64,000 nucleotides of DNA from contig JAURHD010000015.1 in NCBI GenBank assembly GCA_030833445.1, positions 1 through 64,000 of the forward strand. The letters run 5' to 3'. Made by a program: the position numbers and the translations under genes. The notes beneath the pieces are model-generated. The model had not been told where the DNA came from. It saw only the letters and a program-made list of their open reading frames with translations, and ran no database searches. Positions 9,402-18,072 of this stretch are shown one piece after another. This DNA comes from Cephaloticoccus sp. (GTDB lineage: Bacteria > Verrucomicrobiota > Verrucomicrobiia > Opitutales > Opitutaceae). Numbering within the stretch: the first letter of the stretch is position 1; each line of letters begins with the position of its first letter.

Positions 9402-12260
9402 ATGTATTTGTTTCTGTTTCACAGTGTGTTTTTGCTCGGGCTGACTGCCTTTGCCACGCGGCATCTATATGCCCGCTCGTTGGATCGGTTTCTCGCGGTC
9501 GGGGTCATTGCCTGGGGCAATATTGTGGTAACATGCCTACTGCTGGCCAGTTTGCAGCTACTTGGTTCCTCCGCTTGGTTCCTGCGCACCTCGCTCTCCA
9601 TTGCCGCCGCAACTTGGTTTCTGTGCCGACGATTTCAACCTGCCAAACAAAGGGACATTATTACCCCGGTCGTAAACGCATCCCCACTTTCACCCAAGCT
9701 GGTGACTTTGTTGATTCTGACGCTGATTCCGCTCGTCTATGTGAGCATACGAATCGCGGCCACCTATGTGCCGAACAATTACGATTCCCTTACCTACCAC
9801 CTTCCGCGCGCCATGTTATACATGGGGCAAGGCACACTTGGTCACTTCGACACCGGGAACGATCGGCAAATATTTTTCCCGTTCAACTATAACCTCCTCC
9901 AGCTATTCAGCCTGATTTACAGTCCGCCTTTGCAGGTGCTGAATTTCCTCAACCTGGCCACTTGGGGTGTGTCTGGCGTGGCGGTCTTCCGACTGGCCCG
10001 ACAGGCCGGCAGCGCGGTCAATCACGCGCTGATCGCCACTTGGCTGGCTTTGACCTCAACTCAAATTTTAGGGCAAGCCACCGCAACTACCAACGACCTG
10101 CCCACTGCCGCAGGGTTGCTCTGTTGTCTCGTCTTCGTGCTTAGGTGGCGGGAAGGCCGACTCGAGCGCGACGCCTTGCTCGCCGGTTTGGCCGGCGGGC
10201 TAACACTTGGGTCAAAACTTACCGTGGTATTTTTCGGACCAGTGGCCGGACTGATTGTGCTGACATTGGCTTGGCAGCATTGGAGACGGGGTCAGATCCG
10301 GGGCTTCATTTCCGGACTTCGAGCTTGGATCGCCCCTGGGCTGTTGTTCCTGCTCATGGCCTCACCATTTGCTCTCATCAACTTGGCGGAAAAAGGCCAG
10401 TGGATGACCCAGACCTACGATTACACACTTAATCGTCCTTTTTCGACCACCAGCGTAGTGCAAACCAGCGAAGCATATCTAACCCAGCTCGTGGTCGAAC
10501 CGGTGCACCGGTTTACTTTCGATCTCGCCTTCACCCAGAAATTAAACGTCTGGGCTGAACAGAGCCTATTCACTAACTGGAACCCCCAATACGCGTTTTC
10601 ACCTTTTTACCTCTTCCCTCCCGATCTCAACGAGGACCATGTCTGGTTTGGTTTCGTGGGGCCGGTCTTCCTCCTATGCGCGTTGTTTTGCCTCTGGCGT
10701 TGGCGACATATGCCCGCCCCGATGGTTTGGCTGGCCGGATTGGGTGTCGGTTGGATGGCGACCTATTTCACCCTGAACAAATGGTCGCTCTACAACCAGC
10801 GCTACATGGTGCTGGCCATTTTGGTCATGAGTCCGTGCCTGGCCGCTTGCCTGGGTTCAGGATCTAAGCGACCTTGGAGCCGGCGGAGCTGGCTGGTTCT
10901 TCTCACACTACTGATTACATCCTCCCTCTGGCTCGCGGGCATCTACCTGTTCAAGAATACGAGTCGCCCCTATGCTCCGCTTTGGGCCGGCGAACAGGCC
11001 CCAGCCGCACTGCCAAAACTTCCTTCTCTACTGGCCAGGCGCATGCAGGAACAACCTCGCATCAATATTGATTCCACCGATGGGAACGAGCGGACTTTCC
11101 TGTTCATGGCCCAAGGCAAAAATCAGCGGTTCATTGCCTCTAAAAGAATCCAGCCCGACTATTATCACGTTTTTTCGGAATGGGGCTATCCGCGAAAAGT
11201 GGCTTACAGCAACATTGAGCAGAAGTCTTCTTTCACCATTGTCCCGATCGCGACCAAGCGGACCGCCGGGGTTGAGTTTCTGGGCACGATGGGCCGGAGT
11301 GATCTGGCTTTAGACTACTACGGCCTGATGCCGCATCCAGAGTCCGTGACGCCGACCGATGGCAATCGCAATCTGCTCGTCGAATTCCATTACGGACCGC
11401 GCGAGCCCAATCGTTACGCCCACATGCGCATCAGGGTGGCGGGCCTGAACGATGCGGACCAAGCTAAGTTAAGTGTTGGTATTGAATATGAGGATGGAAC
11501 CACGGCAACCCTGGCCACGTTTACCCGCAGCGGAGAGGCCCCGGTCCCGGTCACCAAGCCTTTTCGCCGTTTCTTCATGCGGGCGGTCGATGCAAATACC
11601 GGAGATAAAATCGGTGGGACCGACCTGCCGTATCGCTTTCGTCGGCTCCCCCCCGAAATCGATACCCCGGACGATCCCTCACTCATTTTAGCGGACGAAT
11701 TGATTATCCCGCAGCCGCAGACCCTAATCCCCACCGAGGGTCTGTCCGCGCCGGAAGGTCCTTACCCTCAGTGGGACCTGCCCCTCTTTCGTTGGGCAAA
11801 ATCCCCGGTGGTGCGACTGGAAATCCCCACCACAGCGGATATGGCACGCCTTGAATTCATCTTCAGCGTCCGCTTGGAGGCCCGGGATCACGCTCAATTG
11901 GATGTGATTTTCAATGGGGAACTCGTGCAGGGCTTTACACTCACCGGCAGCAGCAACTGGTTCGACCATACTACCGCTCTCAAACCCCGCCCCGATAAAA
12001 ATATTTTGGAAATCAGAAACGTGGTCGTCGATGACGAGCCTGACTGGCTGGACTACCTTGACCGGTATCCCGACGTGAAGAACTATGTCGTGAATCAGGG
12101 CATCCCTCTAGAGCAAGGTGCCAAGGAACATTATGAATCCTTTGGCAAAAACGAAACCCGGACGCTGCACCACCGACGCCGGACCGTGACCCTCCCGGAC
12201 AAAGAGCAGCTTTATTACCTTTTCCGCTCCCTGCGGATCAACGGTTATCACCACCCATGA
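9402..12260 (+). CDS. GT-C-like polytopic membrane glycosyltransferase, paralogue of the preceding gene
   Basis: This 952-aa protein is collinear with the gene at 6450: an MYLFLFHSVF start, WGNIVVTCLLLASL, the loop NNYDSLTYHLPR (about 124-135), AGGLTLGSKLTVVFFGP, FTLNKWSLYNQRYMVLA, RTAGVEFLGTM, EGPYPQWDLPLFRW (about 784) and YLDRYPDV...HYESFGKNETR (about 884-922). The two genes are therefore a tandem duplication that has diverged. Many membrane helices precede a periplasmic-type C-terminal region. The ATG at 9402 follows an 87-bp spacer with no feature I recognise. The stop overlaps the acyltransferase ATG at 12257. Role as a lipid-linked-sugar-dependent glycosyltransferase is inferred. Confidence 0.75.
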   Translation: MYLFLFHSVFLLGLTAFATRHLYARSLDRFLAVGVIAWGNIVVTCLLLASLQLLGSSAWFLRTSLSIAAATWFLCRRFQPAKQRDIITPVVNASPLSPKLVTLLILTLIPLVYVSIRIAATYVPNNYDSLTYHLPRAMLYMGQGTLGHFDTGNDRQIFFPFNYNLLQLFSLIYSPPLQVLNFLNLATWGVSGVAVFRLARQAGSAVNHALIATWLALTSTQILGQATATTNDLPTAAGLLCCLVFVLRWREGRLERDALLAGLAGGLTLGSKLTVVFFGPVAGLIVLTLAWQHWRRGQIRGFISGLRAWIAPGLLFLLMASPFALINLAEKGQWMTQTYDYTLNRPFSTTSVVQTSEAYLTQLVVEPVHRFTFDLAFTQKLNVWAEQSLFTNWNPQYAFSPFYLFPPDLNEDHVWFGFVGPVFLLCALFCLWRWRHMPAPMVWLAGLGVGWMATYFTLNKWSLYNQRYMVLAILVMSPCLAACLGSGSKRPWSRRSWLVLLTLLITSSLWLAGIYLFKNTSRPYAPLWAGEQAPAALPKLPSLLARRMQEQPRINIDSTDGNERTFLFMAQGKNQRFIASKRIQPDYYHVFSEWGYPRKVAYSNIEQKSSFTIVPIATKRTAGVEFLGTMGRSDLALDYYGLMPHPESVTPTDGNRNLLVEFHYGPREPNRYAHMRIRVAGLNDADQAKLSVGIEYEDGTTATLATFTRSGEAPVPVTKPFRRFFMRAVDANTGDKIGGTDLPYRFRRLPPEIDTPDDPSLILADELIIPQPQTLIPTEGLSAPEGPYPQWDLPLFRWAKSPVVRLEIPTTADMARLEFIFSVRLEARDHAQLDVIFNGELVQGFTLTGSSNWFDHTTALKPRPDKNILEIRNVVVDDEPDWLDYLDRYPDVKNYVVNQGIPLEQGAKEHYESFGKNETRTLHHRRRTVTLPDKEQLYYLFRSLRINGYHHP

Positions 12261-13411
12261 AAAACAGTGCCGCCAAACCCGCCACCCCTGAAACCGGTCG
12301 CAATGCCTACATCGACGCCCTGCGCGGAGTGAGCATTTTCGGGGTGGTTTGTATTCATTTTGCCGGGAGCTTCGTTACGACCGACGATTTTGCCTGGAGC
12401 CCGTCATTCTATCTCGGTCTCTTCCTTAATCAGGTATTCATCTTTGCCGTCCCCTTGTTCATTTTTCTTTCCGGTCTGCTGGCCGGGGCCTCCAAGAAAA
12501 AGCTGACGCTCGCAGAATACTATCGGGCTCGATTTTGGCGCATCGGCTTTCCCTACCTGCTGGCCAGTCTGGCCTCTTTTTTCCTGCTCAACCACTATGT
12601 GGCCTGGCTGGCCCTACCGGGCGCGTGGGCCCGGTTCGTTTGGCTGCTCCAAAAAGTGAGCTATTATGGCGTTGAGCCCACGCTATATTTCATCCCCCTG
12701 ATCCTGCAATTATACATTCTGCAGCCTTTCCTGAAAGCACTTCCCCAAGGGTTGAACCGGTTGGTTCCAGCGGTAAGCCCTGATCGTTTTGCCCTCTTAC
12801 TCACGGCCCTTCTGTTGATCCTGCATATCAGTATGGGCGTGCTATGTTTCCGTAACACCTTGAATTACTACGACTGGGGTCGACCCAATCCCTTGTTCTG
12901 GGTGTTCTACTTCTTTGCCGGCCTGCACTTTCGTAGCCTGCGCGAATTTATCTCTCCCCGCATGGTGCGCATGGGCTGCTGGGTTGCTCTCCTCGTGGCC
13001 ATGGCGGCCATGACTTGGAATTTCAACCATGTCCTCGATCGTGAAGTCGTCGGCGCAAACTTTGAAAGAAATCAACTCGATTTCGCCTATGTGCGCCCGG
13101 AAATGCTGGTGTATGACCTGGCCGTGGTGGCGTTCCTGGCTGCCGGATTGGTTCTCGGTTGGAAGATCAAAACCGGTTTGTTCTCCTATTTGGGGCGATA
13201 CACCCTCGAGGTTTATCTCTGGCACATCCTCGTCCTCTACTACGGCGCGTGGCGTTATGCCGACGCCTTGGCCGCGTGTCGCCAATTGCCGGAACTTATC
13301 GTCGTGATCTGCGCAACCACCGCCCTCCTGATCGCGGCCCTGACCGACGGCTGGTCTCGTGTTAAACACTTTATTGGCCACCACCGCCTGGTGCTGGTCA
13401 AGGCGGAGTAA
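12257..13411 (+). CDS. Acyltransferase family 3 (integral membrane O-acyltransferase)
   Basis: This 384-aa, highly hydrophobic protein has about ten predicted membrane helices. The N-terminal motif DALRGVSIFGVVCIHFAG has the Arg-Gly pair and following His typical of the acyltransferase-3 (OafA/NodX) family. Members transfer acetyl or succinyl groups to sugars of O-antigens and exopolysaccharides across the inner membrane. Its length matches stand-alone members that lack a C-terminal SGNH domain. The start ATG overlaps the upstream TGA (ATGA). A 132-bp non-coding gap follows it, so the next gene may have its own translation start signals. The acyl group and target sugar are unknown. Confidence 0.88.
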   Translation: MKNSAAKPATPETGRNAYIDALRGVSIFGVVCIHFAGSFVTTDDFAWSPSFYLGLFLNQVFIFAVPLFIFLSGLLAGASKKKLTLAEYYRARFWRIGFPYLLASLASFFLLNHYVAWLALPGAWARFVWLLQKVSYYGVEPTLYFIPLILQLYILQPFLKALPQGLNRLVPAVSPDRFALLLTALLLILHISMGVLCFRNTLNYYDWGRPNPLFWVFYFFAGLHFRSLREFISPRMVRMGCWVALLVAMAAMTWNFNHVLDREVVGANFERNQLDFAYVRPEMLVYDLAVVAFLAAGLVLGWKIKTGLFSYLGRYTLEVYLWHILVLYYGAWRYADALAACRQLPELIVVICATTALLIAALTDGWSRVKHFIGHHRLVLVKAE

Positions 13412-13543
13412 TATCCCATCCTTCTGTGGGCACCTAACGGGACGGGGTCGATGCAAAACGCTGTGGACATAGCCTCCTATATCCCGCCTCATTAATCATT
13501 ACGCCGGATACTACCATTCCACTTTCGTCGAATTCGTCCTCCC

Positions 13544-14494
13544 ATGAGCAACCCTGAACCCTCCTCCTCCCCGAGCATTGCGATTACCATCCCCTGCTAT
13601 CAGGAGGAGCACACCATCGCCCAGGTCGTGGCCGACTTCAAAGCCCAGCTGCCATCTGCCGCCATTTACGTTTTCGATAATAATTGCACGGACCGGACCG
13701 CGGAATTCGCCCGGGCCGCAGGTGCCACGGTCATCCGGGAGAAACGACAGGGCAAAGGTCACGTCGTCTCAACCATCTTTGAGGTGATTCGGGAGGATAT
13801 CTTGGTCATGGTGGATGGTGACGGCACCTACGATGCAACCGCCGTCCATCGCTTGCTTGCCCCGATTCTGCAGGGTGATGCGGACATGATGGTTGCGGCC
13901 CGGTTGGAACAGTATGGGGACAAAGCCTTCCGCAAGTTCCACGTCGCCGGTAACCAGCTCGTTTGCTGGATCATCAACCGCATGTTCCATGCCAACATTT
14001 CGGACATCTTTTCCGGCTACCGGGCGTTTACCCGGGACTGTGCCCAGCTGATTCCCATCACTTCCCACGGCTTCGATGTGGAGACCGAGTTGACCATGCA
14101 AAGCCTCTACCGCGGCATGGTCGTCAAGGAAATCGAGGCACCCTATGGAGAACGACCGGCGGGTAGTTTTTCCAAGCTCCGCACCCTGCCTGATGGATTA
14201 CGCGTGCTCCTCCGATTGTTCCTGCTGCTGCGCTCCTACAAGCCGCTGACCCTTTTCGGCTCGGTCGCCATCCTCCTTTTTCTCGGCACGGTCGCCGCGG
14301 GAACCTTGCCCTTGATTGAATTGATTGAGCAACATCGCGTGATCAGCCGGGCCAGCGCCATTCTCGCGATATCCGGCTTCATGCTCACCTGCCTCAGTCT
14401 CGCCCTGGGCCTCGTGTTGAGTTCAGTCAACCTGCGTTTGTTGGAATTGGAGCGCGTGGTGATCAAGCGCATCAACGGCGCCAAAGCTGACTGA
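13544..14494 (+). CDS. GT2 glycosyltransferase, polyprenyl-phosphate sugar synthase-like, with C-terminal membrane helices
   Basis: This 316-aa protein has a GT2 catalytic domain (ITIPCYQEEHTI at about res 11-22, DNNCTDRT, and the metal-binding stretch MVDGDGTYDAT near 89). Two C-terminal hydrophobic helices follow (about 230-310). The arrangement resembles DPM1/GtrB-like enzymes, which transfer a sugar from a nucleotide sugar to polyprenyl phosphate on the cytosolic face. Such products are the donors used by GT-C enzymes, several of which are encoded nearby, so a donor-supply role fits. The motif SGYRAFTRDC is typical of this subfamily. The sugar is not identifiable. Confidence 0.85.
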   Translation: MSNPEPSSSPSIAITIPCYQEEHTIAQVVADFKAQLPSAAIYVFDNNCTDRTAEFARAAGATVIREKRQGKGHVVSTIFEVIREDILVMVDGDGTYDATAVHRLLAPILQGDADMMVAARLEQYGDKAFRKFHVAGNQLVCWIINRMFHANISDIFSGYRAFTRDCAQLIPITSHGFDVETELTMQSLYRGMVVKEIEAPYGERPAGSFSKLRTLPDGLRVLLRLFLLLRSYKPLTLFGSVAILLFLGTVAAGTLPLIELIEQHRVISRASAILAISGFMLTCLSLALGLVLSSVNLRLLELERVVIKRINGAKAD

Positions 14495-14510
14495 CCTACT
14501 GGCATCGCGT

Positions 14511-15092
14511 ATGGGCACGAAAGATTTCAATGCCTTTGATATGTTCATCTGTCGCTGGCGCGCTCGTGTCGTCCGGCAGCATATCCAGCCAGACACCACG
14601 GTGCTAGATTTTGGCTGCGGTCACCAAGCCATGATCCTGCGCGCCATTCAACCGGGAATCAAACGGGGGATCGGTCTTGATTATGACGCGACTCCGGGAC
14701 GTCCCGCAGCCAATCTGGAAATCCGCCAATTCCACTTCAAGGACCGGCTGGATTTCCCTGACGAGAGCTTTGATACCGTCACCATATTGGCCGTGCTGGA
14801 GCATATCCCGGTCGAGCAGGTTGCACTCCTGTTCAGTGAATTTAACCGCATCCTCAAGCCGGGCGGACAGGTATTGATCACCACTCCAACTCCTGCAGCC
14901 AAGCCAGTGCTCGAATTCCTCGCCTTCAAATTGCACTTGATCTCCAAGCCGGAGATTGCTGACCACCAGCACTACTACAGCAGAAATGATCTGCAAACCC
15001 TGGCCGCTGACCACCACTTTCAACTCTGCACCTACCATAAATTTTTGTTGGGGTTTAACTGCTTCGCCGCTTTTACCAAACCACTGGTTTGA
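14511..15092 (+). CDS. Class I SAM-dependent methyltransferase
   Basis: This 193-aa protein has a Methyltransf_11-like core: SAM-binding motif I VLDFGCGHQ (about res 31-39), acidic motif near GLDYD (about 58-62), FDTVTILAVLEHIP (about 88-101) and the LKPGGQVLITTPTP turn (about 120-133). It lies 16 bp after the upstream GT2 gene on the same strand. Small stand-alone methyltransferases of this kind in surface-glycan loci often O-methylate a sugar or cap a chain. The substrate here is inferred only from context. Confidence 0.82.
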   Translation: MGTKDFNAFDMFICRWRARVVRQHIQPDTTVLDFGCGHQAMILRAIQPGIKRGIGLDYDATPGRPAANLEIRQFHFKDRLDFPDESFDTVTILAVLEHIPVEQVALLFSEFNRILKPGGQVLITTPTPAAKPVLEFLAFKLHLISKPEIADHQHYYSRNDLQTLAADHHFQLCTYHKFLLGFNCFAAFTKPLV

Positions 15093-15159
15093 ACCTACAA
15101 AGGTGCTGCATAGTTTACATCCACCACACTCCTGATTTTAAAAAGCCCGTGTCCCGATC

Positions 15160-16455
15160 ATGGACCTTTTTCTTTTCCACAGTCTTATCCTGATCTGGGT
15201 CTCAATTGGGACCGCGCGACATATTACAAGACAGGCGGGAGACCAAGTGTTGATCTCCGCCGTGCTCACATGGAGCAATCTCGTCGCCACGCGGTTGCTA
15301 CTCGTCAGCGTGGATCGGTTGGGAGATCCGGCATGGCTTCTCATTGTCTCGCTTTTGCTGGCCACTGTTTTCTGGTGGTCACAGTCACGGCGGGTTTCGC
15401 TTTCAACGGTGTCTGCCTCCGACTCAGAAGAACCCGGGACCTGGGCAATGCTCGCCTACGCATTAACCCTGATGCCCTTGGCCGTCTGGATGTTATCACG
15501 CGTTTTTCTAGGCCAGCCAGGCGACCCTGATGTGCTCAAGGCTTTTGCTTGGCCACTCACCGGCCTCGGACTTTACCGATTGGGCCGGGTTTATCCACTT
15601 GAAGCCAATCCTTCGCTTGCTCTCTCATGGTTGGGCTTGGTCGCAGCGTTTGTAATCGCGCGATTCGACCCAACCGCGCACGTGATGCTCGCAACCTTTG
15701 GCTTAGTCGCGAGTCTGGTATTCTCCCTCCAATGGAAACAGAGTCGCCGTCCATGCCATGCACTGTTAGGCATGTCGGTCGCTTTTATCGCAGTTGGTGG
15801 CTTGTCTGGTTATCTCCTTCCTGACCTTCGCTGGTCTGGTCCACATGATTCCCTTGCTGCCGCCTCTCCGCCGGCCTCTGATCACCATCTTCTTTACTTC
15901 CATGATCTGATTCTAGCGGCAGAAGCCGGTCCTGTGGCAACGGAGGGACTTCGCCCGGCCGAGGGACCATACCCCCTGCGCAATCTGCCCCGTTTTCGCA
16001 GCGTGCGACAACCAAGCATGCGCCTCATCTTTCCTGCCCAATCCGGGGTAGGCCACCTGCACATCCGATATAGCTTTGGGTTGCTTCAACGCGACAAGAC
16101 GGAAATCGAGGTGCTCTTCAACGGTCGCAAGGTCAAGCAGTCTCGTCTCTCACACCAACTCGGGTGGATCGACGAGACTTTGGATCTGATTGCCCTCCCC
16201 GGGGAGAATGTCTTGGAGTTTGTGGACATCCCGATCCAGCAGGAGCTTGATTGGCGCGGTTACCTCGAACGCTATCCAGATGTGATGCTATACCTCGCAT
16301 CCAACAACATCCCTCTCGAAGAAGGCGCACTCGAGCATTACGAACTCAGCGGGCGGCCGGAGGGCCGAATCATGCTTACCAGAAAGCCCCCCCCCCCAAT
16401 TCGTGGCGCCTACCACTTTGTTTTCCGTCTGCTACAAGTGGAAGGACTCCGATGA
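15160..16455 (+). CDS. Shortened paralogue of the 950-aa GT-C-like proteins, lacking the catalytic loop; contains C11 tract
   Basis: This 431-aa protein matches the start of the proteins at 6450 and 9402 (MDLFLFHSLI, then LTWSNLVATRLLLVSVDRLGD). It also matches their end: EGPYPLRNLPRFRS near res 267, YLERYPDV...HYELSGRPEGR near 367-405, and a final FRLLQVEG. It lacks some 500 residues of the middle, including the NNYDSLTYHLPR loop and most membrane helices. It is therefore unlikely to be an active transferase. It may be a degenerate copy or a protein that kept only the C-terminal modules. A run of 11 cytosines (16387-16397) encodes Pro residues near the end. The reading frame with 11 C agrees with the paralogues. 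The stop overlaps the next ATG. Confidence 0.7.
   Translation: MDLFLFHSLILIWVSIGTARHITRQAGDQVLISAVLTWSNLVATRLLLVSVDRLGDPAWLLIVSLLLATVFWWSQSRRVSLSTVSASDSEEPGTWAMLAYALTLMPLAVWMLSRVFLGQPGDPDVLKAFAWPLTGLGLYRLGRVYPLEANPSLALSWLGLVAAFVIARFDPTAHVMLATFGLVASLVFSLQWKQSRRPCHALLGMSVAFIAVGGLSGYLLPDLRWSGPHDSLAAASPPASDHHLLYFHDLILAAEAGPVATEGLRPAEGPYPLRNLPRFRSVRQPSMRLIFPAQSGVGHLHIRYSFGLLQRDKTEIEVLFNGRKVKQSRLSHQLGWIDETLDLIALPGENVLEFVDIPIQQELDWRGYLERYPDVMLYLASNNIPLEEGALEHYELSGRPEGRIMLTRKPPPPIRGAYHFVFRLLQVEGLR
16387..16397 (+). repeat. Poly-C homopolymer tract (11 C) inside a coding sequence
   Basis: Eleven consecutive C residues encode a short Pro stretch close to the 3' end of the 431-codon gene. One paralogue has four prolines at the equivalent place (IPPPPRDS) but uses mixed codons with no homopolymer. 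Long C tracts are prone to slipped-strand length changes and to sequencing error. One added C would place the upstream frame in phase with the downstream membrane-protein gene. One lost C would shift it into a third frame open to about 16762. Confidence 0.9.
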
Positions 16456-18065
16456 ACACTTTCGCTTCACTCCTGTCCCGAAGGCTCGTCATTACTCTTG
16501 CGTTGCTCGCGTTGCTCGCGACCTGGATCTATATGGCAAACGTCGCCGGCACCTCGCCATGGTATCGCCACGCCGAAGCCAATCTCCCCACGTTGACAGA
16601 CTCACTCGCACTCAACAATGGCGTCGCACCCGCGCGCATCGCAGAGCCTGGCCTGTTGTCTTCCTATCTGCTCGCACTCGACTTGCGCATCCGGCACGGG
16701 CTCCACCGTCTCCCCGTCTGGAACATCTCCACTTTCGGCGCAAGCACCAGTCCATTGCATGAACTCCAGGCATTGGTGCGCCTCGAGCAGATGCACAGCC
16801 GCATTCTGATTATCCTGCTTATCCTGGGTGGCGGCGCCCTCGCCTGCTCGGTGGTTCCGGGACTGGAATCGGGATGTCTCACGGTAGTGCTTCTCTGTGG
16901 CTGCGCTGGTTTGCTTTATCATGGCCTGACAGTGCAACCGGAACTGCTGAGCTGCGGTCTGGGCGTGGTGTTGGCATTGCTTTGCGCGTGGCATGGCACG
17001 AACGCCACGAACTGGAGGGACCACCACGGAGGGCTTTTTCTCGCAGGTTTGTTTGGTGGATTCGCGGCACTGGTGCAAACCTTCGGGGTCATCCACCTTT
17101 TCGCGATCTATGCCTGGTGCTGGCTCGCTGCTTGCTCTGTCCCCGCCCTACGTCCAGGCCGACCCAGCATCCGTGTTGGTCTGTTGCCAGTTGCCAGTGC
17201 GATACTCCTGCTCTGGTTCGCACAACGGGTGTCCGGGACAGGTGCCACCAATGAAGTGATAGCCGAAAGGCTCCGGGCGATGTCGCTTCTCGTGGGTCTG
17301 ATCCCATTGGTCACGCTCTGGAGCGGAGCCAATCGACGGGGGGCATTTCTTCGTGAACGCGCCAGCGAATTTGCCCTGCTGTGCGGCGGCGCCCTGGCTG
17401 CCCTTACACTCGCCTATGCCACTCTGCGCACAATCCTACCTGCAGATGCAGCCCTCGTGTGCTGGGCCGACCAGTTGGAGCATGTATTTTATCCGGGACA
17501 GTTCACGGTAAATATCCTGACAGCTCCTGCAGGTATCGTCCGGGAAATCCTCCGTTTCATCAGAGCGAGCCCTTTCCTCTACGTTAGCGCCATAGCACTC
17601 GCATTTACCATATGCCAGCAGCGAGACATACCCGTGCGAACGAAGGCGTTCATCGTTCTGCTGCTGGCGACTGCGCTGGGACAAACCTGGCAGCTGGCGC
17701 ATAGCAGCTTTACCGAATCAGCCAGTGTAGGGGTGCAAGTCCCCTTGATCCTGGTATGCGCAATCGCCGTGCTCTCAGCTGGACCTTGGCCACACCGCTC
17801 GGGCCGCCGCCCCTGGCTGGCACCGGTCATTTTGGTGGTCGCTGCCGTCTTGCTTGTCACCGCGCCTCTGCGCTTGCACGATAATTCTCCGCCTGAACCA
17901 TCTGGCGACAAATCCATGGTCAGTGGCTACACACTGACCTATTTGTTTGATCAACACGACCATCCGCCGGCTTATCGTCAAATGATGCAGGATCACTACG
18001 GGAACCGAGTCGACTTCGAGCGGGCCGCCCAGGAATACTTGGCGCAACCCGGCCACCGATATTGA
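16452..18065 (+). CDS. Polytopic membrane protein of unknown function, possibly GT-C-related
   Basis: This 537-aa protein is hydrophobic almost throughout, starting with a strong membrane helix (LVITLALLALLATWIYMANV, about res 12-31) and followed by roughly ten more. I see no convincing family motif. The short soluble C-terminus (after about res 480) and its place between other GT-C-like genes suggest a membrane glycosyltransferase relative or an integral membrane partner, but this is inference. The ATG at 16452 was chosen because it forms an ATGA overlap with the upstream stop. A longer in-frame upstream extension (from 16251) lies inside the preceding gene in another frame and is rejected. 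Confidence 0.65.
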   Translation: MNTFASLLSRRLVITLALLALLATWIYMANVAGTSPWYRHAEANLPTLTDSLALNNGVAPARIAEPGLLSSYLLALDLRIRHGLHRLPVWNISTFGASTSPLHELQALVRLEQMHSRILIILLILGGGALACSVVPGLESGCLTVVLLCGCAGLLYHGLTVQPELLSCGLGVVLALLCAWHGTNATNWRDHHGGLFLAGLFGGFAALVQTFGVIHLFAIYAWCWLAACSVPALRPGRPSIRVGLLPVASAILLLWFAQRVSGTGATNEVIAERLRAMSLLVGLIPLVTLWSGANRRGAFLRERASEFALLCGGALAALTLAYATLRTILPADAALVCWADQLEHVFYPGQFTVNILTAPAGIVREILRFIRASPFLYVSAIALAFTICQQRDIPVRTKAFIVLLLATALGQTWQLAHSSFTESASVGVQVPLILVCAIAVLSAGPWPHRSGRRPWLAPVILVVAAVLLVTAPLRLHDNSPPEPSGDKSMVSGYTLTYLFDQHDHPPAYRQMMQDHYGNRVDFERAAQEYLAQPGHRY

Positions 18066-18072
18066 TGCGCGC

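Noticed and set aside
16251-16451. Upstream extension of the membrane-protein gene at 16452
   Set aside because: It overlaps the 3' end of the preceding gene in another frame and encodes Arg/Pro-rich sequence; the ATGA overlap at 16452 is the better start.
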